A DNA stretch of 6,879 nt from an uncultured Cellvibrio sp. (lineage in GTDB: Bacteria; Pseudomonadota; Gammaproteobacteria; Pseudomonadales; Cellvibrionaceae). The number at the start of each line of letters is the position of its first letter. The first letter of the stretch is position 1. Location of the stretch: NCBI GenBank assembly GCA_946482345.1, contig CAMLRJ010000187.1, positions 1 through 6,879 of the forward strand, in the 5' to 3' direction. This document shows, piece after piece, positions 1 through 5,348 of the stretch. The notes beneath the pieces were generated by a model. It had not been told where the DNA came from and did no database searches. It saw only the letters and a program-made list of their open reading frames with translations. The translations under genes were made by a program, and so were the position numbers.

Positions 1-1
1 C

Positions 2-439
2 ACCGACAATGACGGTATCGCCTTCTTTTACCATAATGATACCGACGAACCTGTAACTGAAAAGATCACGCCAGAAGACCGCACACCCGAATGGCGCTCA
101 AAACACACCTGGAAAGCAAAACGCGAAGATGTAGAGCAGCTTGCCGCCAAGGCGGACGGCGAAACCGTCTTTCTGTGTGGCGTTACTAGTAATGACGCTG
201 ACGAGCTATGGGACTTATTTGATAAAGTCTTTGCTCTTCATATCGACGAATCAAGCCTTAAACACCGAATTATGCATCGCACCTCCAATGATTTTGGCAA
301 AAACCCTCATGAATTTGCTGACCTTTTACGATGGCAACAAACAGCTGAAGCGGATTACAAAAAGCTGGGCGCAACATTAGTTGATGCAACACGGCCACTC
401 GATAGAGTAGTTGATGAGATAGTGGACCGGATAAACTAG
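2..439 (+). CDS. P-loop kinase-like ATPase, C-terminal part (5' end outside window)
   Basis: An open frame enters from the left edge and ends at TAG (437-439), giving 145 residues. The start and the Walker A loop lie upstream and cannot be seen. Visible pieces are a beta-strand VFLCGVTSN (about residues 56-64), a segment LFDKVFALHID (72-82), a LID-like motif RTSNDFGK (93-100) with HR just before it, and a closing strand and helix TLVDATRPLDRVVDEI. This order resembles small nucleoside-, adenylate- or shikimate-kinase-like P-loop proteins, in which the Arg-rich segment closes over the phosphate donor and the strand near the end reads 'IDATxPLdxVVdeI'. I have seen this subfamily often in Saccharibacteria and some Actinobacteria, where the substrate is unknown. 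It is followed by 59 nt of intergenic DNA and the XRE-TIR unit. Family call is likely; substrate cannot be assigned. Confidence 0.75.
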   Translation, partial: TDNDGIAFFYHNDTDEPVTEKITPEDRTPEWRSKHTWKAKREDVEQLAAKADGETVFLCGVTSNDADELWDLFDKVFALHIDESSLKHRIMHRTSNDFGKNPHEFADLLRWQQTAEADYKKLGATLVDATRPLDRVVDEIVDRIN

Positions 440-481
440 CATCCGTCAATCGCCGCTAAAGGGTGATTTATCTTGCGGTCA

Positions 482-490
482 TGGTAAAAT
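482..490 (+). promoter_or_regulatory. Extended -10 promoter of the XRE-TIR unit
   Basis: TGGTAAAAT reads as an extended -10 box (TG-N-TAAAAT). Only 8 nt separate it from the ATG at 499, so the transcript would begin at or within a few nt of the start codon (leaderless). No convincing -35 box and no Shine-Dalgarno are seen. CCGC (452-455) and GCGG (475-478) form a short, weak dyad just upstream that could be part of an operator for the HTH protein. Confidence 0.5.
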
Positions 491-498
491 AAGTTTAT

Positions 499-723
499 AT
501 GAGCAAACCAAAAACGCCAGGTGATATCTTGAAAGAAGCCCGATTAGCAAAGGGCTGGACTCAAGACGAGTTAGCCAAGAAGGCGGGTCTCGGTAAGAAT
601 ACCTATCCGAAGATCGAACGTGGGATTAGCATACCTCAAGCCGAGTCAGCAATAAGTTTACTACGTGCGTTAGACCTCCCGATGACTTTGCTTCCAAAGA
701 TTATCAGTGGCAGCAAAAAATAG
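499..723 (+). CDS. XRE/Cro-type helix-turn-helix regulator, 74 aa
   Basis: A single-domain DNA-binding protein. Residues about 8-62 form the five-helix lambda-Cro/HTH_3 fold: DILKEARLAKGWTQDELA gives helices 1 and 2, with the usual W-T-Q at the turn, and AGLGKNTYPKIERG is the recognition helix with its capping ERG. The rest is a short basic tail. Length is typical of stand-alone XRE regulators. It is the first gene of a unit with the TIR-like gene 11 nt downstream, so it is probably an autorepressor or activity-linked regulator of that effector. This pairing is common in defence and toxin-antitoxin loci. The ATG follows an extended -10 box by 8 nt, suggesting a leaderless start. The target site and ligand are unknown. 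Confidence 0.85.
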   Translation: MSKPKTPGDILKEARLAKGWTQDELAKKAGLGKNTYPKIERGISIPQAESAISLLRALDLPMTLLPKIISGSKK

Positions 724-734
724 CGAGCGACAGT

Positions 735-1565
735 ATGGCTAAAATATTCTATTCATGGCAGTCGGACAATAGCGCTGCGCGCAACAAATTTAAGAGAGCC
801 CTCGAGATTGCGGTAAAACAGATCGGTAAAACCGTAGAAGAAGCAAACCGTCCCGAGCTAGATAGCGACACACAGAACACGTTCTCCTCTGTCAATATAG
901 TCGAAACTATCTTCAAGAAGATTGACGAGTGCGCAGTATTTATAGCAGATGTCACTCCTATAGCGGAAACAGACGACAAACTAATACCAAACCCAAATGT
1001 TATGGCCGAGATTGGCTATGCGCTAAAGACCAAAAGCGAGCATAGCCTCTTTGTTTATTGTTATGATGGCGAACGACCCGAAAGAAGTATGCCCTTTGAT
1101 ATATGGAGTAGAAATCTTATTCGTGTGCGTACCGACGACAAACCATCGGAGGTGGCGAAGGAGTTGGTGCGCAGGATCGAAGGTATGCTGGCTACTGCCA
1201 ATGTCATAGAGGAGTTCCCGAATATTTATGTTAGTGCAACTGAATTTCACAGATGGAGTGACGGGGACTCAGTTTATTTTACTCTGCGGAACGCAGAGTC
1301 TATGGAATATATGCTGACCGCAATTGAAATTGAAGGAAAAAGCGCTGAGCCGTTCAGGTCATTACAAGCCACAGCAAATACATCTGGCATAGTAGTCAAC
1401 GGTGTGACTAAAATCTTCAAAGAGCCTAATCCGCTCATTAAGATGACGGTTCAGCGCGGTAGCAAGAAGTTCCACCTTGAACAAAAAATATTAACAGTCA
1501 AAGGTGCTGATGAGCAAAATCATTTTCAAAGGCTTGTCGAGCAAGCGACCGCTATTCGAGGCTAG
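735..1565 (+). CDS. TIR-like nucleotide-binding protein with unassigned C-terminal domain, 276 aa
   Basis: The N-terminal half (about 1-155) has the order of a bacterial TIR-like fold: first strand KIFYSWQSD (3-11), a helix, a DSDTQ loop (43-47), IFKKIDECAVFIADVT (59-74) as helix and central strand, and PNPNVMAEIGYAL (85-97). In the last segment Glu92 sits where TIR NAD-hydrolases place their catalytic glutamate. FVYCYDGE and MPFDIWSRNLIRV follow as later strands. The 'FYSWQSD' family is usually annotated as predicted nucleotide-binding or TIR-like. By analogy with Thoeris, CBASS and Pycsar TIR effectors it may deplete NAD+ or make a NAD-derived signal. Residues about 165-276 are strand-rich (VYFTLRNAESMEYMLTAIEIEG) and match nothing I know; they may sense a trigger. 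It lies 11 nt after the XRE gene with a weak RBS, implying coupled translation. Its last 14 nt overlap the convergent PLD gene. Confidence 0.7.
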   Translation: MAKIFYSWQSDNSAARNKFKRALEIAVKQIGKTVEEANRPELDSDTQNTFSSVNIVETIFKKIDECAVFIADVTPIAETDDKLIPNPNVMAEIGYALKTKSEHSLFVYCYDGERPERSMPFDIWSRNLIRVRTDDKPSEVAKELVRRIEGMLATANVIEEFPNIYVSATEFHRWSDGDSVYFTLRNAESMEYMLTAIEIEGKSAEPFRSLQATANTSGIVVNGVTKIFKEPNPLIKMTVQRGSKKFHLEQKILTVKGADEQNHFQRLVEQATAIRG

Positions 1566-2028
1566 TCGCATACTCATTGATTCGCAAGAAGTTTAACAGA
1601 TCGCAAACAAGCTGCGGTGATTCTGTTCGCCTCATAATCTCGCAGCTGTCATTCTGCGAAAGGATATTTAAACTGCCTTCCCATAAAACTTGTCGGTCAA
1701 AAATGGCCAGTTTTCTATGATGACCACCCGTAAAAAGAACCTCTACACCAATATCTTGCAGCAATGCAATGCCCCTCTCGGCCTCGGCTTGCAAGTATTC
1801 TTCGTGCTCTTGGGGTTGTCTAGTGTTGATGACCAGCCGAACGCCGCGCACAGCCATTTTTCTAAACAGTGGCAGCAACGTGCTGAGGCGTTTAGTTGTC
1901 ATGAACGGACTTTCAATGATGGCTTCGTACTTGCAGTACGCTAAGTCTCTTTCAAATGCTCGGTAAAATGTCTGCTCATTATACAATTGTGATGTAGGTT
2001 GTAGGCGTATGCGTCTTGGGCCTAGCAT
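1552..2028 (-). CDS. PLD-like (HKD) phosphodiesterase/nuclease domain protein, 158 aa
   Basis: A compact single-domain member of the phospholipase-D superfamily. The HxK(x4)D signature is H104-x-K106-x4-D111 (HRKLAIFD), followed by the typical WEGSLNILSQ (G118, S119, N121) and E130 in SCEIMRR. The N-terminal half has the usual ESPFMTTKRL (39-48) and RGVRLVINTR (61-70) strands. One HKD motif means a homodimer would be needed for a complete active site, as in Nuc-type nucleases. Such proteins hydrolyse phosphodiester bonds in DNA, RNA or lipid; nuclease activity is the likelier role in this defence-like setting, but that is inference. The start at 2028 is well supported by GGAGG (2036-2040) with 7-nt spacing. 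That site lies inside the 3' end of an upstream short frame whose stop (2022-2024) overlaps this start, so the gene looks like a downstream member of an operon whose first gene has been lost. Confidence 0.85.
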   Translation of the reverse strand: MLGPRRIRLQPTSQLYNEQTFYRAFERDLAYCKYEAIIESPFMTTKRLSTLLPLFRKMAVRGVRLVINTRQPQEHEEYLQAEAERGIALLQDIGVEVLFTGGHHRKLAIFDRQVLWEGSLNILSQNDSCEIMRRTESPQLVCDLLNFLRINEYATSLE

Positions 2029-2141
2029 TCGTCTTCCTCCTGGCCGCTCTGAGGCTCGTCCAGTAACTGACGAATCGCCTCGATGTCCCGTTCCATCTCA
2101 AATGAGTTGTCTTCGGGCCATTTACTAAAGACCAAACACCC
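2022..2141 (-). pseudogene. Possible 3' remnant of a gene cut by repeat site S1
   Basis: An open frame of about 39 codons leads into the PLD gene and stops (2022-2024) just inside it. It reads GCLVFSKWPEDNSFEMERD, then an acidic tail ending GQEEDEC. Its 3' end holds the strong GGAGG that serves the PLD start, which is what one expects of a genuine translated upstream gene. Rightwards (towards its own 5' end) the frame runs straight into repeat site S1, where the translation is only antisense repeat sequence (including the GLEP string typical of tRNA T-arm antisense). No good start codon or RBS is seen; an ATG at 2094-2096 would give a 24-residue peptide without a Shine-Dalgarno. The simplest reading is that recombination at S1 removed the first part of the gene. 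A coincidental open frame cannot be excluded. Confidence 0.3.
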
Positions 2142-2283
2142 CTGCCAAGAAGTAAACTCTCGAACCTCAAACAGAGGTGAGAAACATAAATCCGAGTCAT
2201 TTTTGACTCGGATTTTTCTTGTTTTGAAATGTTTTCTGACTATCTGCAAATTACCACCCCTGTAACTTGGTTCGAGTCCTGTC
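2142..2283 (+). repeat. Repeat site S1 (left boundary of oxidoreductase block)
   Basis: This 142-nt segment aligns without gaps to 3693-3834 (S2), with about 19 mismatches by eye (about 87%). It begins with CTGCCA, contains CTCGAACC (2159-2166) matched by GGTTCGAG (2269-2276) as an 8-bp inverted repeat enclosing a terminator-like hairpin, and ends in TTCGAGTCCTGTC (2271-2283), which resembles the T-arm and 3' end of a tRNA. Similarity to S2 stops exactly at CCTGTC on the right. On the left it stops at CTGCCA: the GACAGGA that forms the outer inverted repeat in S2 and S3 is missing and replaced by unrelated sequence, so S1 looks like a mosaic or truncated copy. This and the adjacent remnant account for the gene-free stretch before 2341. 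Confidence 0.85.
2188..2217 (+). terminator. Intrinsic terminator-like hairpin inside S1
   Basis: AAATCCGAGTC (2188-2198) and GACTCGGATTT (2205-2215) form an 11-bp perfect stem with a 6-nt loop (ATTTTT), followed by a T run (2213-2217, then CTTGTTTT). It would work best for rightward transcription and less well leftward. It insulates the oxidoreductase gene from upstream readthrough. No intact + strand gene immediately precedes it, so its orientation fits an element that travels as a unit rather than one evolved at this spot. Confidence 0.8.
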
Positions 2284-2325
2284 ACCCCCCCATCGGTAAA
2301 AGCGAAGGAACATCAGCATATTGTT

Positions 2326-2334
2326 TGGTACTAT
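2326..2334 (+). promoter_or_regulatory. Extended -10 promoter of the oxidoreductase gene
   Basis: TGGTACTAT fits an extended -10 (TG-N-TAnnnT) and ends only 6 nt before the ATG at 2341. There is no Shine-Dalgarno in between, so transcription would start at the initiation codon. No clear -35 box is visible. Confidence 0.45.
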
Positions 2335-2340
2335 ATCTAT

Positions 2341-3657
2341 ATGCAAAAACATATAGTCGTGATTGGTGGAGGCGTAGCCGGCACTGGTGCCGCATATTCA
2401 CTGCGTAAACGCGGCTATAAAGTTACCGTACTCGAGAAAAATGATTACCTTGGTGGTCGTGTTAGGAACGAAGATGCAGATGGCGCTGCAATTGAAATGG
2501 GTGCCGCTTTTATGACGAAGAGCTACAAAAACACCTTGGCTTTTCTATCTGAATCTGGTTTGGACGCAAAATTGTATCGCCAGCGCGCCAGTTCAGGTAT
2601 TTTACGAGGTGGCAAGGTGAAGATGGCGACAGTTAGCACACTTGCTGGCAATGGAGCCTTGTCTTGGAGGGCAAAGCTGCGAGTAATCCCCTTAATCTTC
2701 AAGGTCCTTATTAGCTGGCGTAGTATTGACATGCAAGCACCCTGGCGCGCTGAAAAATATGATACACAATCTGTCGCCGATACGTTACGCGGTAAGGCGG
2801 GCAAAGAACTACTAGAATATGTCGCCCAGCCCATCTTAAATGGTTACTTCTATTGGACACCTGAACGTACCAGCTTCGCGATACTGCTTGTCATTCTTAA
2901 GGCTACGCTAAAAGGCGGCACCATGAGATTAACCGGAGGTTTGCAGCAGATACCAGAAGAATTGGCAAAGGATTGTGAGGTGCTTCTTAGCACTACGGTT
3001 CGCAATGTCCAGAAAGAAGAAGCGGGTAGGTACATCGTTAATGCACAACATAAAGACAGTGAATTGTGGCTGCAAGCTGATGGCATCGTTTGCGCCACAA
3101 CTGCCTCGATTGTTTCAAAAATACTCCCTGATCTTTCTACCAACCAGAAGAAATTCTTTGATTCAATTAGCTACTCATCGACGGCTGTTGTAGCTCAAAC
3201 CTACAACGCAAACCAAACTAGGGGTGACAAGGGCTTAGCGTTCCCGCGCGTCGAAAATAGTCAGCTTGCCGCAATAACAGTAACGCCTGAAAAGACAAAT
3301 AACGGTGAAGTTTTAGGAAGCGTTAAGGCGTATGCCTCAGGTTCCTCGGAGCAGCTGCAGAGTTTCTCTAATGAAGAGATCATACACAAACTCTTGGAGG
3401 AAAGAACTGCTTACGAAAGTGTTGTCTTGAGTCCTGGTGCTCAAGCCACTGCAACCTACTTTCAAAAATGGCCGGAGGCTTTGCCAGTCTTTGGCCATGG
3501 TCATTTTCATAAACTGCACCTGTTTGCTGATGGAGAAATTGAACAGCCTGACAGCAAACTTGTCTTTGCTGGCGATTATCTAGGTGGCCCATTCATAGAA
3601 GGCGCGTTTACTAGTGGCTTACAGGCAGCAGATAGACTAAACGAGCAATTACAGTAA
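2341..3657 (+). CDS. FAD-dependent oxidoreductase, protoporphyrinogen-oxidase/amine-oxidase superfamily, 438 aa
   Basis: The N-terminus is a Rossmann dinucleotide-binding fold: IVVIGGGVAGTGAA with GxGxxG at G9, G11 and G14, the acidic Glu32 ending strand 2 (VTVLEKN) to hold the FAD ribose, and LGGRV (37-41), the GGR motif of the PPOX/MAO/phytoene-desaturase group. The C-terminal FAD-binding stretch LVFAGDYLGGPFIEGAFTSG (from about 407) has the GD that contacts the FAD phosphates. Length (438) suits this superfamily. Lineages of the kind inferred here generally lack heme synthesis, so true protoporphyrinogen oxidation is doubtful; amine, carotenoid or hydroxysqualene oxidation are alternatives and the sequence does not decide. 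The gene stands alone between sites S1 and S2, which are near-identical direct repeats. Its stop is 3 nt before S2, and the S2 hairpin would terminate it. Confidence 0.85.
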   Translation: MQKHIVVIGGGVAGTGAAYSLRKRGYKVTVLEKNDYLGGRVRNEDADGAAIEMGAAFMTKSYKNTLAFLSESGLDAKLYRQRASSGILRGGKVKMATVSTLAGNGALSWRAKLRVIPLIFKVLISWRSIDMQAPWRAEKYDTQSVADTLRGKAGKELLEYVAQPILNGYFYWTPERTSFAILLVILKATLKGGTMRLTGGLQQIPEELAKDCEVLLSTTVRNVQKEEAGRYIVNAQHKDSELWLQADGIVCATTASIVSKILPDLSTNQKKFFDSISYSSTAVVAQTYNANQTRGDKGLAFPRVENSQLAAITVTPEKTNNGEVLGSVKAYASGSSEQLQSFSNEEIIHKLLEERTAYESVVLSPGAQATATYFQKWPEALPVFGHGHFHKLHLFADGEIEQPDSKLVFAGDYLGGPFIEGAFTSGLQAADRLNEQLQ

Positions 3658-3660
3658 CCC

Positions 3661-3834
3661 CTGTTATTGATTCGAGAGAAGTCCTGACAGGACTGCCACG
3701 AAGATAAATCTCGAACCTCAAACAGAGGTGAGAAACGCAAATCCGAGCCATTTTTGACTCGGATTTTTCATACTTTGAAATATTTTCTAATTGTGTGCAA
3801 ATTCTCATCCCTGTAATTTGGTTCGAGTCCTGTC
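3661..3834 (+). repeat. Repeat site S2 (between oxidoreductase block and HNH-HEPN block)
   Basis: This is the most complete site. Its left arm (3661-3698) is identical over 38 nt to 6588-6625 in S3, and its remainder (3693-3834) matches S1 at about 87%, so it joins both types. Parts in order: TTCGAG (3671-3676); a 15-nt near-perfect palindrome AGTCCTGACAGGACT (3680-3694); CTCGAACC (3710-3717); a terminator-like hairpin; GGTTCGAG (3820-3827); and the right end AGTCCTGTC (3826-3834). GACAGGACT (3686-3694) is the exact reverse complement of AGTCCTGTC (3826-3834), making a 9-bp outer inverted repeat that can close the element. It begins 3 nt after the oxidoreductase stop and ends 93 nt before the end of the leftward HEPN gene. 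That 93-nt gap is A/T-rich and shows nothing else. Confidence 0.88.
3739..3768 (+). terminator. Terminator-like hairpin inside S2 (ends oxidoreductase transcript)
   Basis: AAATCCGAGCC (3739-3749) and GACTCGGATTT (3756-3766) pair with one C-A mismatch (3748/3757) around a 6-nt loop, followed by T3764-3768. This is the S1 hairpin with one stem change. For rightward transcription it is a good intrinsic terminator, 82 nt after the oxidoreductase stop. Read leftward it has a shorter U run and could weakly terminate the HEPN operon. Confidence 0.75.
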
Positions 3835-3927
3835 AGGCCCTCTGTATAAAATGAGGTATGGGCATAGCAATTTGGAATATTAAAAGTTGTTAAATTATGT
3901 TCCGTAAAAAAGCAAATTATCCTCAAT

Positions 3928-5340
3928 CTAGAGTAGTCCAGAGACTTTCTCATTTATTGGGGCATCCCTGTAAAATGAGTTTAATTGTTTCGATGTTTCA
4001 ACAATATCAATTATTTCATCTCTATCGAGGTCAAGTAGGTTTAGAACAATGATCTTTAGGAAATTTGCAATTGAAATATTTACATAGTAAAGCTCTAAAT
4101 TTGAGAAAGCTTTTGATTTTAGAGCTTTATCTTTGTGAACAAGATAATTTCGGGTATTCTTAATCTTTACCAACTCATCCTCAGTAAAAGGCTCAAGGCC
4201 GTAATAGGCTGCGATATCGTTTATATCTTTAAGGCGATCAATAAGATTTATTTCGTTAGCCCAATTCAGATGAAACGCAATAAGTTGCTTGTCTTCCTTT
4301 AGGGGAATACTGTCTAGGATCCTTTGGCGCTGTATCTTAAAGGTTGTCTTATCTTGTTTTAGTTTATTGAAGTTCTTTCTATGTGTTGCTTCTAGGGCGT
4401 TTATTAATAAAGAAAACCTTAGCTCCTCGCTAAGCTTATTGGTCTTTAAAAGCTTAATCGTTTCGATAATCTCATTAAACAAATCATAGTTTTCAACCCA
4501 GTTTGCTATCGCATTTGCTGAATTTGTTATAGGCAGGTTGTTCTTTGTAAATAGTAATTCATTGTAGTAACGGCCGTCTTTTCTTTCTGTATTTTGGCCT
4601 TTGAGAGGATGTAGCATATAGACTTCGGTATTTTTATTATGTCTACCCTCCCAGTCTGTAATTTTGAATATCTGGTTCGTATACTGTGTGGAAAACACAA
4701 AATTAAAATACTCTTCTACCTTGTTAAATAAGGATAATTTATTAATCAACGTTTCATCTTTCTTTGAACGAATAGCGACATATGAGTCAATCTTGGCTTG
4801 GAAATCGAAACTTGTATCAACAATTAAACGAGTACGAAGTTCAATTTCTATTCCACTATTTAGCTCGAGTGTGAGCGAATTTATCGTCTTGTTCGTAAAC
4901 CTGTCATTCTCATAATCATATTCCGCGACGTCATAGTCCAGGTAGTCACATAGTCCAGGTAGTTTACCTTCGTAGTCTCGTGACTTCAGAGGAATTTTCT
5001 TATTTGAATTACTTTGTATTAGTACCCACGCGGGTTGTAGCTCTATGTCTGCAGGGTTTTTCTTTAAAACTGAGCTAAAGATCTCTTCATGTGCTCCACG
5101 ACCAATTAATAAGATTCTGGAATGCTCATCAATAGACGTGCTTACGTACAGGTTCTCTTTGTATTGTGATATTTGATCTCTGTTGACCTTAAATTTTAAA
5201 ACTAAACGCCCGCCATCGTCTGTTAACTGCGCTTTTTTTGATTTTTGTATGCTCTGAAATCTCCAGAGTGAATGGGTTAAGTATTTTTTATAGTTCCAAA
5301 TATCATTCTTATCATCTGGATGTGGATTGAATATGCTCAC
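3928..5340 (-). CDS. ApeA-like HEPN-domain protein (candidate antiviral RNase), 470 aa
   Basis: The N-terminal half (about 1-230) is strand-rich, with RLVLKFKV, RILLIGRG, INSLTLELNSGIEIELRTRL and WVENYDLFNEII further on; the order resembles the ApeA N-terminal domain. The C-terminal part (about 300-440) is helical and carries a HEPN signature: LRFSLLINALEATHRKNF as the first helix and NTRNYLVHKD, in which R397-x4-H402 is the Rx4H RNase motif. ApeA is an experimentally recognised single-gene anti-phage protein whose HEPN motif is needed; general HEPN knowledge says such proteins dimerise and cleave RNA, often tRNA, causing abortive infection. The start is GTG at 5338-5340, the first possible codon after an in-frame stop, with AGG 7 nt upstream. 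It lies 8 nt after the HNH gene, so it is the second gene of that operon. It is clearly more A/T-rich than the HNH gene. Confidence 0.72.
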   Translation of the reverse strand: MSIFNPHPDDKNDIWNYKKYLTHSLWRFQSIQKSKKAQLTDDGGRLVLKFKVNRDQISQYKENLYVSTSIDEHSRILLIGRGAHEEIFSSVLKKNPADIELQPAWVLIQSNSNKKIPLKSRDYEGKLPGLCDYLDYDVAEYDYENDRFTNKTINSLTLELNSGIEIELRTRLIVDTSFDFQAKIDSYVAIRSKKDETLINKLSLFNKVEEYFNFVFSTQYTNQIFKITDWEGRHNKNTEVYMLHPLKGQNTERKDGRYYNELLFTKNNLPITNSANAIANWVENYDLFNEIIETIKLLKTNKLSEELRFSLLINALEATHRKNFNKLKQDKTTFKIQRQRILDSIPLKEDKQLIAFHLNWANEINLIDRLKDINDIAAYYGLEPFTEDELVKIKNTRNYLVHKDKALKSKAFSNLELYYVNISIANFLKIIVLNLLDLDRDEIIDIVETSKQLNSFYRDAPINEKVSGLL

Positions 5341-5348
5341 AGTGTGAC

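Noticed and set aside
141..380. 79-residue + strand ORF
   Set aside because: It is out of frame within the kinase-like coding region 2-439, whose translation has clear family motifs.
1572..1597. ATTGATTCGCAAGAAGTTTA resembles the left arm of S2/S3 (ATTGATTCGAGAGAAGTCCT) and also lies just after a + strand stop codon
   Set aside because: The match needs several mismatches and a gap, has no palindrome or right end downstream, and the stretch encodes the conserved C-terminus of the PLD-like protein. Probably chance, though a decayed site cannot be wholly excluded.
2255..2292. A complete tRNA gene ending in CCA
   Set aside because: Only the T-loop and 3' strand are recognisable; no matching 5' T-stem, anticodon arm, D-arm or 5' acceptor strand is found upstream.
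3768..3953. Minus-strand ORF containing TGLEPNYRDENLH, and the similar MTGLEPSYRGGNLQ frame at 2142-2285
   Set aside because: Both are antisense translations of the repeat sites. 'GLEP' is the usual product of reading GGACTCGAACC, the reverse complement of a tRNA-type T-arm, so the similarity reflects the DNA repeat and not a protein family.
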